Assembly: GCA_002104935.1 (NCBI GenBank)
Contig: MCGT01000070.1
Location: 1 to 23,683, forward strand
Length of the DNA stretch: 23,683 bases
Origin: Hesseltinella vesiculosa
Taxonomy: Eukaryota > Mucoromycota > Mucoromycetes > Mucorales > Cunninghamellaceae
Reading direction: 5' to 3'
The notes under the pieces are model-generated. The model made no database searches, had not been told where the DNA came from, and saw only the letters and a list, made by a program, of their open reading frames with translations. Positions 1 to 10,108 of the stretch are shown here, piece by piece. Each line of letters begins with the position of its first letter. The first letter of the stretch is position 1. Position numbers and translations under genes: made by a program.

Positions 1-657
1 GTTGCGATAGGTTGGTCGGACAATGGCATCCAAGCTACGGATGCGAGTGTAATCTTCAGAGGCAGGCAAACGTGATGCCATGAATTGCTTCTTGCTTAAA
101 GCTCTGAATGGGCAGGCAGGGTTGGATGATCGCGAGTGGCCAGGAAGACCGCAGGTTGGGCATGTTTCAGACGGGTGTTGATTTCGTGCTGCCTCTCGCA
201 GCTGCTCATCGCCAAGACGCTGAAGATCGTTGATCTCGTTCATCATATCCCGATCAGAACTTGTTGTGGCCACGATTGCTATCAAAAATAAAAGGTAAAT
301 AGCCATGCAAAAGCTGAAAAGAAGCTGCATTTACGATGTGATGGAGGGACATCAAATGGACATTGTCGAGATCGGCTTGTTTGATGATGAGGTGAGCCAC
401 AAGCCTCGCAAACACGTAATCCTAGTTATAAAAACGAAGTCAATACCAATCCCGACGTTGTACTCTCATTGCATATTACCACTCCGGTGCTTCCGCACCC
501 ACGTTAGCAGGATCATGGCTTGCTGGCGAGTTGTAGCGAAGCGGTCTACATCACGTATCATTTCAATCAGCTTTGCTGTTGGTACATTAATATGGATCAA
601 AAACCAACATTGCATGATATTTTTGCTGGCTCCTAACGGTAGATGTTGTTGTTCCAT
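1..657 (-). CDS. Double zinc-knuckle protein, partial (runs off left edge)
   Basis: Minus-strand gene modelled as exons 657-480, 421-335 and 278-1, joined by GT-AG introns 422-479 and 279-334 that both keep the frame. Exon 1 encodes a mixed helical-looking segment. Exon 2 carries the first knuckle, CEACGSPHHQTSRQC (C-x2-C-x4-H-x5-C). Exon 3 carries the second, CPTCGLPGHSRSSNPAC (C-x2-C-x4-H-x7-C). Each is followed by a CPF-like continuation. Paired CxxCG..GH..(S/T)..CP knuckles are known in nucleic-acid-binding proteins and are common in fungal transposon-encoded proteins, so a transposon origin is possible but not shown. The ATG at 657 may not be the true start: a splice acceptor (ccgttag) lies just inside it, and upstream exons around 780-1050 are possible. 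The C-terminus and any catalytic domain are outside the window. I do not recognise the family. Confidence 0.5.
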
Positions 658-1422
658 GAATACAATAATAGGGAATGATGAAATAAAGAATAAGAGAGGA
701 AAAAAAAGCGCGACGCTTTTTCCTTCCGCTAGTCCTGCATAATTTTTTTTTCTCCTTCAAACAGCTTTGCTTGATGTTACAAACTAACTACCCATCTGTT
801 CGGCCGCCTCTTCCTGGTATTTCTGCAGGTGCAGAACACGTCAGAGATATGCTTGGCAACCTTCACCATCTTCCTATCAAACAACAGCGTTTTGTATTAC
901 GGTTGTTGATTGAAAATTTCCCCATGGAACCCCTCGTTTGGATATTAGCCATCGAGCTATGGTAGCCGTAAAACATTGTCCAGCTCCGTCTTGGTCTTGC
1001 TGTGGTCCTTGGCATTCTACAGTTTCGCCTTAATGTGCCGTTGGATTTCAAGAATGGGGCCTCCTTGGCCTCCGTTTCATCGTTAATGCTTAGCAGAGGT
1101 TTTTGATCCTATAATTGCTGAGCACGACGCTTACCCATCAGGACGAAAGTACAAAGGAAAAAAAACGCGAAAAACAGAAAAAAGAACAGGGATGAAGTGA
1201 TGAGTTTGAATCGACGTGAAAACGAGGGTTTGAGAGTGGGCACGGAACGATTCAGCTGCGTCACCTCACCCAGTAACGAAATTTGACATGTCTTTTCATT
1301 AAAAAGAAGAGGCAAATTTTACTTATGTCGCCTTGGGAAATTATAATAAACATTGTAAATGAATGCAAAAACATGGGAGTAAAGAAATGAATGGAGAAGG
1401 GAGGGGAGAGAAGGAGAGGAAA
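658..1422. other. Intergenic or unresolved upstream exons of the zinc-knuckle gene
   Basis: No confident gene is visible here. On the minus strand, roughly 900-778, a stretch reads FDRKMVKVAKHISDVF followed by a very basic RNTRKRRPNRW segment and a GTAACA donor-like site. Another short open piece lies near 1015-960. These could be upstream exons of the zinc-knuckle gene or remnants of a mobile element. A plus-strand open frame (771-965) overlaps them and has no recognisable motif. The 3' flank of the Caf120-like gene (about 1340-1422) is pyrimidine-rich on its sense strand and contains no clear AATAAA on that strand. Confidence 0.3.
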
Positions 1423-4400
1423 TTATAAGCCGTGTGTGCTTTGACGTCGTGTTGCGTTTTGTTGATGATGTAATGCTGCTGAGACATGGCCAAGAGACGT
1501 GCTGGGCCGAACGAGAGGCACGTTGTCATCATCATCAAGTTCTTTTGCCTCCTTGAGGGGACCCCATGCGTCGTTAGCTGGCATGGACCACATGCTAGAA
1601 TGACGTTGCTGAAGTGGAGGAGTCTGGGGCTGTGGTGAAGGCATCATCATGGGATTCATCATCATAGGATTCATCATGTAGGGGTTGGGCATCATCATTG
1701 GGTTCATCAGGTATGGGTTATTCATCATCATGGGATTGTTCATCATCATTGGATTCATCAAGTAAGGGTTGGACATAAGTACCTGCGGGGAAAAAAAGCG
1801 CGCAATGAGCGGGACAGCTTTTTTTTTTTTTTTTTTTTTGCACGGTGTTACCTGCTGCTGTTGTTGCAAGAGCTGCTGCTGCTGCTGCCACATGTAATCA
1901 GCAGGGAGAGACTGGCGAGCATCGTGCTGCTTTTCATCTTCCATACGAGAAATAGCCCCAAGGAGCCCCGATCGAGGCTGCATCTTCTTCTTGTTGATGT
2001 GGGTATCATTGTCCAAGTTGATCAAGGATTGGCCAGTCAGACGATGGAAATCTTCGCCATAGACACTGCCAGGAGGCGAGGCCGAGGCGACACCATGCAA
2101 GGTTGCTGACGAAACTTGCGAGGCTGAGGATGACGGGACATGGTGAGTAGGTAAAGTGGAAGCAACGGAACCTTGGCGGTATTGGTGGATGCGGGCATCC
2201 ATCGTCATCTTGCCGTTGTTGGGAGAATACTGATAGGACGTGACACGAGGATCTGTTCCCATGAGCGAGCCAGTTTCCCAGATCTGATCCTGCGGTCGCT
2301 CTTGCTGGAAGCGCTTTTGCTGCGCCTGCAGCTGGTGCTGGACTTGGTCGATCTCGTGTACAAGACCACGGCAGTTGCTGTGGGTCGAGGAGGAAGCGAT
2401 GGACACACGGTTCGATGAGGAAGAGGACATGAGGGCCTGGGTGGAGTGGCGAGCCCGCTGACGGGGATGGCGTCCGCGGGAAGAGCCGCTCGACGAGGAT
2501 GAAGAGGCTATCGCTGCGGAAACATCATCTGTAAGTGACTGCTGAGTGCCATAGCTGGTCATGGTGGTGGATGTGGTCATGGTAGGCAGCGACATCATGG
2601 TATGGGTAGACAAGGGTCGTTGGTGGGATTGGGGTTTGGATGGTTGGCTGTTATCGCTTGGCGCACGAGGCGTGGTAAGCATATGCAATGGGAGGTCGTC
2701 GTCTTCGTCGTCACTGGGCAAGGGTTGGAAAGGCTTGGTGCGGGCTTTCTTCTTTTGCTCGCGGGCACGTCGAGAAGGCGGTTGGGCAGGGGTGGCCGTT
2801 GTAGTGGTAGGTGATGACATAGCAGGTGAGACCTTGGTGTTGATGTCACTGTTATTGCCACCAGCATTTTTGTCATTTCTGTCATTTCCAGCACGTTGGT
2901 TGTGATCACGTTCCGGCTCACCCTCCGAGGGATGGGCCATGGGAGAGCATATGGGTGCAGTCTGCTTGATAGGAGAAAATTGCGAAGGTTTTGGCGAGGT
3001 TGGTGCAGAACCTTGAGGTTGGGTGGAGTGTGCCCACGAGGAAACGGGTGACTCATCCAGTAGATGTGATGCAGGGGTGGGGGGTGAGGTGCCAGGGTTG
3101 GTATGCAAATCGGCGGGTTTAGAGAAGAGTGCGGAGGATAAAGGAGACGAGTCAAAGGTCATGGTCATTAATGAGGGTGTGTCGTCGGTGCCGTAGTCCA
3201 ATGAAGGCTGGTCACGTGTCAGGGCCTCCTTTGGTGGTGAAGGTGTGGTAGTCTACAAGAGTATAAACAAAAAAAAAAGTGAGTTACTGTCCAGATCGAT
3301 CACATGTGGTAAACATATTAAAAACCAGACATACAACTAGGCTTACATTATCCTTGTTCAGGTTCGTTAATGCAGCACTTGAGTGAATCACCACAGACTC
3401 TTGATCACTTTCAGAATCACTGTCTTCGTTGTCGTCGCTGTCACTTGCATAGAGCATGGACTTTCGTTGCTCGGGTGGAGCAGTGGTGGTATAATGAGTG
3501 GGTGGTTGAACGGTAGATAAGGATGGGTCCAAGGGCGTAGGTGATGCCATCATGGCTGCTGGAACACTTCGAAACCCGTTCTTCAATTTCAATGCCAAGA
3601 CTTCACGATACGAGGACGCTGGACTATCGTCATTTTTGGCAAGGTGGGCAATGTCATCGATTTCCAAAAACAAGCGCCTAGGCCGATTGGGTGAAGGTAT
3701 GATTAACGGAGCCTCGGCAAAGTTCAAGCTGTGAATGCTGTTAGAGTCGTTGGCAAGTCGCTGGGGCCGACCATACAGGGAGAAGACGTCAAAGACGGCA
3801 ACGAGCCATTGGACGAGCACATGGGATGAAGGAGCCATGAGCAGGGTACCGGCAGCAGCAGCGTCGTCCATATGCTGCTCACCATTGGTCAGGTTGGTGG
3901 TGGTAAGCATCGAGCCTTGGACTTTAAAGATGGTGGCATGGTCAATGAGTTGAGAAGCCTCGGGATACAAACAAAAGGCGTGGGAAACATTGATGAGGGT
4001 GGCGACGGGCCAACGGGCTTTTTTCGATTCGTAAAACAGGAGCTGACCACGACAAGGGACCATTTTCTTGCCAAACAAGCGCTTCTCGGGTTTTTCGCAA
4101 CAGGCAATCGTCCAGTATTGACGCCAGCCAGTTTGGCCGGGGAGGCGCACTTGCAAAAAATCTTCCTTGCGCCGGACGGGTTTCTGGAAAAAATCTTGAA
4201 AGGTGGTTCGGGTGACGAAGCGGCGAGTGTACATTTCAAACAGGCGGGCCGATTCAAAGACAGAGAGACGTAGGGCCAAGAACCAGCAGCTGATTTGGTC
4301 AGCATCGGCGGGGCGGAGAAGGTAGCGGTTTTGTCCGGCAGTGCAAAGAGCCAGGACTGGTTGGCCGTCCTCGGAGGCGAAGGTGATGGTGGCGTCCAAA

Positions 4401-4951
4401 ACATTGATGAATTGAGGTAGAACAGGCTGGTTGGATTTCTTTTGTGGTCGGGTGTCCCATAGGGACAACACGGGACCGGCCAGTTCGCCATACCAGGACA
4501 TCCAATCTTGTTGTTGGCAAGGTGCACCATCGGCGCTGGTCACTTGTTTTCGATCGATGTAGCCTTCGATGTAGACCTTTTGCTGGAAATCCGAGTAGAG
4601 CTGTTGGATGGCTTGCATATCGGCCGGGATATGGTGACGGGAGGTTGCAGGAGGAGTGGGTTTGGCAAAGGAAGTAGGACGTCTGGACAGTGAGGTGATA
4701 GGGAGGGCAGCCATCAGGTTGTATAAAGAGGGGGGCCGCGCAGACTTCATAGGGGAGTGGGTCCCAGGAGAAGGCTGATTGGCCACCATGGCATGAAGAG
4801 GGCGGTCGTCGTCGTCAGACTCATTCTTGTGCTTCCATTCAGCTGCATCCAATCCATACTTTTCAACGTACAGCTGTGTTGATTGACGGCGGATGGACTC
4901 CTGGCTCTTTAATGGGAACTGACTGCTGGTGGTATAATGCGACGTGGCCAT
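1423..4951 (-). CDS. Caf120/Skg3-type PH-domain protein
   Basis: Exons 4951-3347, 3252-1852 and 1782-1423 (introns 3253-3346 and 1783-1851) give a 1121-residue protein. The N-terminal region holds a PH domain at about residues 127-237, with VYIEGYIDRKQ, WYGELAGPVLSLWD, QFINVLDATITFASEDGQPV and NRYLLRP. A second linked PH-like module follows at about 264-395 (WRQYWTIACCE, GQLLFYESKKARWPVATLI, QWLVAVFDVFSLYGRP). This order and spacing is that of the fungal Skg3/Caf120 family. Budding-yeast Caf120 is part of the CCR4-NOT mRNA-control complex, and its paralogue Skg3 acts at the cell cortex. The remainder is Ser/Thr/Pro/Gln-rich and probably disordered, with acidic SDDDD..PL motifs at about 45-55, 715-727 and 1083-1092 and a Met/Asn/Pro repeat at 1003-1052. 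The start was set at 4951 because an acceptor-like CAAG lies just before it; an in-frame ATG at 4993 would lie in the putative leader intron. Family assignment is strong; the exact orthologue is uncertain. Confidence 0.88.
1783..1851 (-). other. In-frame, stop-free 69-nt intron with T21/A21 tract
   Basis: On the sense (minus) strand this runs GTAACACCG...CCCCGCAG, a canonical donor and acceptor, and contains an A21 run (T21 at 1819-1839 on the plus strand). Its length is a multiple of three and it has no in-frame stop. If retained, it would insert 23 residues including seven consecutive lysines between a poly-Gln tract and the Met-rich C-terminal exon. I call it an intron because the ends are canonical and the insert breaks two low-complexity coding repeats. 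Confidence 0.7.
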
Positions 4952-5433
4952 TCCTTGATAAGAATGAAAGAAAGAAAAGAGTCGGCCGGCCAAGACAATG
5001 AAAAAGAATTAATAAACACAATGATAAATGCTTGTCCAACGTCCGGGATCTTACCAGCAAAAAGGCAATTGACTAAAATAGAGTTGAAAGAGGAACAAAA
5101 AAACGAGGGAAGAGAGGGAAAAGAAGTGGTGAAATAGGCGGGTCGAATAAAACAATTGCGGGAAATCTTTTCAGGCACGTGAAGCCAAAAAGCCTTTATT
5201 TTTTGTTGCTTTTTTTTTTTCTCTTGGCTTTTAATTGAGTTCATCCCTTTGTTTCCCCTGTAGCTATTTTTATATAACTTGAAATAGTGTCTCTTTTTTT
5301 ACCATTGTTACATAAAAAGCCTTTTGGTAAAGGGATCACTTCTTTCCGGTGGGGGGAGGAAAGGTCTCAGGACAAAAAAAAGTCGCAGCTCCGATTTGTC
5401 TCTTTTTTTTTTCTTTTTTTTTTTTTACAGGAA
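4952..5433. promoter_or_regulatory. Divergent promoter region with paired leader introns
   Basis: 482 nt separate the start codons of the minus-strand Caf120-like gene and the plus-strand kinesin-like gene. On the minus strand a GTAAGATCC donor (g at 5054) and a CAAG acceptor (ending at 4954) frame a 101-nt candidate 5'-leader intron that ends two bases before the ATG. On the plus strand a GTAAAG donor at 5327 and a long T tract ending in ACAG at 5430 frame a 104-nt candidate leader intron that ends three bases before the kinesin-like ATG. The middle is pyrimidine- or purine-rich with T runs. No specific factor-binding site is claimed. Confidence 0.45.
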
Positions 5434-8400
5434 ATGTATTATTCAAGCAAACTCCAAGTCTACGCCCATTTAAACAAAGGATCAAAAGCTCTTCAGTATC
5501 AAGTAGAAGCAATCGACTCGCAGAAGATTCATGTTAGTGCAGGTAAGTCGTCTTAAATAGGAAATGTTTAGAAAATAGGAGCTTCAAGAGTAAAAAAAAA
5601 AGGGGGGAGAAGGAAACGATTGGTGAAACGTCGTGATGGTAACCTTAACCCAATAAGATAAAACGAACACTGGCACCTTCCAGTTGACCCATGGGGCTAC
5701 CATTGCCAATGTCGATCATTGTTTGGATCCAGTTGAGAGTCTTTTGAAGTCTTCCTTTCGAAACGGTAAGAAAAAAAGGGTCAGCCGCATGAGCCAACCA
5801 CGTTCTCACTTTTTTTTGTGAGTCCCTTTAGGGCAAGATGGGTGTATTATTATGATGAATGCCAGGTATGATACAGAAATTCTTTTTTTTCTGACATGCC
5901 TGTCATTCCATTTTTTTTAGACGTAATGCCATGAACCGGTTCTCGTAAGAAAAAAAAATTCGCACGGATGGCTTTTTTTTCTCATGGGGGGTTACAAGAC
6001 CAGCAGTGTTTGGAAGTTTATTTGATCAGATGAACAATATCCCTGCTTCAACGAAAAAGGAATTCGCCTTTGTCTCCTTGAATGACATTGAATGTGTGAA
6101 CCTGCTGAACCAAACGAAAATTCAAAGCAAGTCTAACAGCAAACAAATGCCTACAGCTTATATTTTGTTGCCTAGATACGCATATCATGGCCAACGGTTT
6201 AGTGCCACTGATGGCACGCTGGCGATCACAGAGCGAGGTGTGCTATTTACTAAAGCAGTATACCAGACAAGGTCCCACCGTCCTGGCCATCCGGATTCTG
6301 GATCAGCGTCGGCCTGGAAGTTTGTTATTGTTAGACTTGAATTTTCCGAACACGCAAGCATCTTCCAACTACCCATTAGCCAAAAGTATGGTATCATTAG
6401 GTCAGCCCATCGTCATCATGGGTTCCAAAAAGCTTACTTTTGTTCTATGCCTAGTGAAATTGGCGGGGAACATTGCGAACGATCAATCCGAGATTGAGAT
6501 TCAACCTAAAGATGGTCTGCTGTGCTCGTTACTTGGAGACACGTTGGTGGGACAAGCTCAAGGTTTATTGTTGATGGATTTGGAGGTACGTGCACCTTCC
6601 CAAAACAGGCGCCGGTTGTTCAAAAAAAATAATCTGACCTGATTATTTTTCATTTATCATAGAACCAAGTCCCGGGAACTGATATACCTAATGTCGTGCA
6701 GCAGCTTTCATTAGCTCAATCATTATCATGTACACGAAGTTACACCAAGAAGGACAATAGCAATGGAAGAAACATACGCAATGGTATTGCTGAGGCACAT
6801 GTAAAGCGCCCCATTTTTGCAGACCTGAGAAAAAAAAAAGATGCAGCGGTGGAGACTCACTTTTTTACATTTAGAAAAAAGTGGCCATGATGGAAAGCAA
6901 GGAACAGCAAGCCGATCGGCTGATTACCAAGCTACAAAAGACTATCGACACCCGTGACGACCAATTACAGCAGCGTGACAACCTCATCCAAACGTTGCGA
7001 ATGGAGCTGAGGACATATGCGCAGCAACAAGCTATGCAAGCCCAGAAACATACTGCATTCAAGCAAGAATTACAAGACACACACGCACAAGTGCTACAAC
7101 TGCAGGAAAAGCTCGATGATTCGGGAACTCGCAATGCCTCCCTCGCAAACCTCATACGACAAGTCAAGGTGAGCGAACAACATCAGAGTGGCAATATCAA
7201 GGCGAGCAACTGATCCTTTTCTGTATCAGAGAGTCGATACTGCCTCCACCATCCAAATCACAATGCACAAGCGCGAAAATCACCAACTCAAGATGGAGAT
7301 CGAATCTCTCAAGACTGGCTGGCAGACGGCGCTGCAAGGCTTTGACGAGGCCAAGGAAGCTTATCAGCAAGATGTGCAGCGCGTGTACAACGAGTGGACC
7401 GAAGATGTGGCCCGATACAAAGATCGTGATCAGACTTTGAATGCAAAACTGGAAAAATCTCTTACCTTAATCACAGCCAAGGATCATCAACTGAAAGACC
7501 TCCAAGACCAAGTTCGGATCCTCAGTGTAAGCCGCGACTCATGACCAAAAAAAAGTGGGGCAGGGCTAACCGCAGACTTCATCCCATTCCGCCTCTTTTT
7601 AATTGACAGTGCGATTTGGCCCAGCATCGGGAGCAGCAACGCCACCACTCACAGGAAGAAGTCAAGAAAACCATTGATCGCCACAGAGTCCTTTTAAACG
7701 AATGCGTGTCGACTTCAAGGGAAGAGCTCCTTAAAGAATCTGGCCGCCTGCACGGCGTCCTGCATGACCTGTACGCTGAATTACAAGCCATTCGCTCGCG
7801 CCAAGATACTCAGTCAACTGACAATCCGAAACAAACACTTCGTGAACAGTGCAAGGAGTCGCCTATGGTAAGGGTTGTCGGTAGGATGATCATGTCACAT
7901 AACTTTTTTTTTCAGTGGGAAACGCAAGAAGCGCAGGTATGATGAATAGCAGGCGCGTAAAAACCACTAACACATATGTCCTCTTTTTCTTTCTACCAGC
8001 AAACACAAGATGATTTGAATAGGGTCGAGGCGTTAAATGGTGAACTGAAGGTATGACAAGAAAGGAGAGCCGAGGCAAACATCGACCTTTTTTTTTTTTT
8101 TTTTTTGAGTAGATGAAACTCTTGGTCATGGAGAAGATTGTGAAAGCCAGAGACGCAAACTACGTTTGGCGCGAAAATCGAGATATTGTCAAACTCCAGG
8201 TATTTTCTTCAAGGGCCAATTTGATCATCTATAATGACCTATTTTTATTATTTTGCAGGAGCAAGTGCGAGAAATGCAGAGACTCGCCGTGAGGCAGCAT
8301 CATCAGCAAGAACGTGAGCGCTATCTTATCCACCAATGGATCAGCATTTTACGTGAACGGTGGCGACACTTGGAGCCATCCAACCCCAAACGAAGTTTTC

Positions 8401-8546
8401 ATATGGCCTTTCCTGACATTACACTTCCCCCGTCCCTCCGCAAGCACCTCCCTGTGTACAAGCTCCAAGCCCGCCCAGCTAAGCGAACCGGTCCGGCCGC
8501 CCGACTCCGACCGAGATGTTCGCCCAAGAACTATGTCGAAAGCTAA
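5434..8546 (+). CDS. Kinesin-like coiled-coil protein with degenerate motor
   Basis: Modelled exons: 5434-5542, 5658-5765, 5832-5865, 5921-5944, 5999-6095, 6157-6585, 6663-6800, 6875-7168, 7230-7526, 7610-7867, 7916-7936, 8000-8050, 8113-8199 and 8259-8546, giving 744 residues. Residues 5-300 follow kinesin motor order. SKLQVYAHLNKG matches beta1. DPVESLLKSSFRNGQDGCII matches the helix and strand before the P-loop. SPAVFGSLFDQMN matches alpha2, and FAFVSLNDIE the EIYNE region. GSLLLLDL stands for GKLxLVDLAGSE, LAKSMVSLG for INKSLSALG, PKDGLLCSLLGDTLVGQAQG for YRDSKLTRLLQDSLGGN, and LSLAQSLSCTRSY the neck. The P-loop (here MNARRNAMNR), switch I SSRSH and switch II DLAGSE (here DLNFPN) are all lost, so ATP-driven motility is unlikely. 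Residues from about 314 to 690 are heptad-rich coiled coil, and the tail is basic and Pro-rich. Budding-yeast Smy1 is a known fungal kinesin relative with a divergent motor; orthology is not established. Exons 1-6 are the least certain, especially the 6096-6156 intron. Confidence 0.72.
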
Positions 8547-8632
8547 CCCTATGCATATATGCTTCTTCAAATGAACAGTGGCATGGCCTGCTGGAACATC
8601 AAATTCTACCTGGCCATCTTTTCTATTGGCAC

Positions 8633-8689
<57 letters not shown>

Positions 8690-8792
8690 CCATTTTCCAA
8701 AGGTAAGCTAAGACCGCCAAAAATTCTTTTTTGGAAAAAAAAAAAAAAAAACTCGCCCTTTTGTTCCACTGCCAGGCTTACACGTTTTATCC
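8547..8792. promoter_or_regulatory. Short kinesin-like to bub3 spacer holding the bub3 promoter
   Basis: The stop of the kinesin-like gene and the start of bub3 are 246 nt apart on the same strand. The 3' end of one and the promoter of the other must therefore share this spacer. It contains the (AG)27 microsatellite and an A-rich run at about 8736-8752. A GTAAGC-like donor just after the repeat (about 8702) and an acceptor-like GCCAG at about 8775 could frame a bub3 leader intron. No TATA box is convincing. Confidence 0.4.
8634..8687 (+). repeat. (AG)27 dinucleotide microsatellite
   Basis: Uninterrupted AG repeat of 54 nt, about 105 nt upstream of the bub3 start codon. Read in other frames it yields spurious Leu-Ser or Arg-Glu repeat ORFs, which should not be annotated. 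Confidence 0.97.
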
Positions 8793-9961
8793 ATGGGTGA
8801 AGCCGAGTTTCCAATCCAAGTGGATCAGCCTCCCAGAGATGGCATCACCAACATGCACTACCATCCTACTGATCCAAACTTGCTTATTGTTTCATCTTGG
8901 GATCAGGTAAATCGTCCCCCCTTTTTTCTACTCAATCCAGCCCTCATACTTTCTTTTCAATCTAGACTTTACGAGTGTATGACACAGCCACCGGAAATGC
9001 CAAAGACACTTGTACATTCAACTCCCCAGTCATGGATTGCGGCTTCATGGACAAATACCACGTTGTCACTGGTGGCCTCGACGGATCTGTTAATGTGTAA
9101 GTCGCCAAAGTGCCACAATCTATCTGTCAGCTCATGTCTTCATTCCCCTAGCGTCGACATGAATAACAAGAAGCAAACAACCCTGGGTTCTCACAAGGAA
9201 GGCACGAGAAACGTTTGCTGGGATGCAGCCCATGGTATGAACCTGCCGTTTAAAACATGCCAGAAAATAGAAACTCACTTGGGCTCTTTGCGTTTTTTCC
9301 TTTCCACCCAGGCTGTGTCTACTCTGGGTCTTGGGACAAAACCTTGCAGCTTTGGGATGTGAGAAGTGCGTCAAATACAACCGTAGAATTGGGTGCAAAG
9401 GTGTTCAGCATGGACCTGAAGGGTCATCTGCTGGGACTCGCGCTGTCCGATCGCCATGCGTGCATTTACGACACCCGAAAAATGGACAAGCCTTGGCTAT
9501 CTACGAAAACATCTCTCCGGCACATGCTCAAATGTATCCGGTTCATGCCAGATGGCTCTGGCTATGCTTCTTCGTCCATTGAAGGTCGTGTCTATTTGGA
9601 ATGGTTTGGCCAGCCTGAGAATGAAACCAAGCATATCTCCTTCAAGCTGCACCGTTACAACTTGGACGAGACCGAAGTCGTATATCCTGTCAACGCTCTG
9701 GCTTTTCATCCGACCTACAACACGTTCGCTTCTGGCGGCTCAGACGGGGCCGTGTTCACCTGGGATACATCGAGCTACAAACGTATCCGTCAGTATGTCC
9801 GCTTTAATGAAGAAGTTGCGCACCTCGATGTCAATGCAGATGGCTCACAGCTGGCTGTTGCCTGCAGCTACACGTTCGATGAAGGCGAGCGGCCGCATGC
9901 TCCCGATGCCATCTATATCCGCAACCTCAGCCCAACTGACTTTGCACCTAGGCAGTCATGA
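8793..9961 (+). CDS. BUB3: Mitotic checkpoint WD40 protein Bub3
   Basis: Exons 8793-8906, 8966-9096, 9152-9234 and 9312-9961 join in frame into 325 residues, the usual Bub3 length. WD-type repeats are visible as LLIVSSWDQTLRVYDTATG, VVTGGLDGSVNVVDM, VYSGSWDKTLQLWDVRSA, ALSDRHACIYDTRK and NTFASGGSDGAVFTWD. Bub3-typical segments include the GLDG and GSWDKT turns, the GRVYLEWF strand, VYPVNALAFHPTYNTFASGG and the late SYTFDEGE plus IYIRNL C-terminus. Bub3 binds phosphorylated MELT motifs of the outer kinetochore protein KNL1/Spc105 and brings Bub1 and BubR1/Mad3 to unattached kinetochores. It differs from the close paralogue Rae1/Gle2, whose repeats carry other signatures. All four exons and the start are well supported; an AATAAA signal lies 70 nt past the stop. 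Confidence 0.93.
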
Positions 9962-10032
9962 TCCGCGAGCTTCCATCGAATTATACCCGCCCACAATTGC
10001 GCAACCCTGAAGTCCATACCATCCTTGGTTAC

Positions 10033-10038
10033 AATAAA
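10033..10038 (+). terminator. Candidate bub3 polyadenylation signal AATAAA
   Basis: AATAAA 72 nt after the bub3 stop, inside the 147-nt tail-to-tail spacer with the engB-like gene. The two 3' UTRs probably overlap. Confidence 0.5.
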
Positions 10039-10108
10039 CCGGGTGTTTCTCGAGATTTGTTTTATGGATGACGACGTGGTATAAAGGGCATGACAATGAA
10101 ACATAAAA

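Noticed and set aside
305..742. 145-codon plus-strand open frame
   Set aside because: Lies antisense to the spliced zinc-knuckle exons, which show motif conservation; no motif of its own.
2561..2905. Plus-strand and minus-strand alternative frames inside the Caf120-like gene
   Set aside because: Shadows of a Ser/Pro-rich coding exon; no independent features.
5533..5683. Alternative intron GTTAGT...CTTCCAG in the kinesin-like gene
   Set aside because: It keeps the frame but deletes the TGTFQL segment that fits the kinesin beta-strand; the GTAAGT donor with the AATAAG acceptor (5543-5657) preserves it.
8349..8814. Minus-strand frames with long Leu-Ser repeats
   Set aside because: Direct translation of the AG microsatellite opposite the end of the kinesin-like gene.
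5434..9961. Idea that kinesin-like gene and bub3 form a functional cluster
   Set aside because: Only adjacency on one strand supports it; fungal nuclear genes are not usually in operons and the spacer holds its own promoter-like elements.
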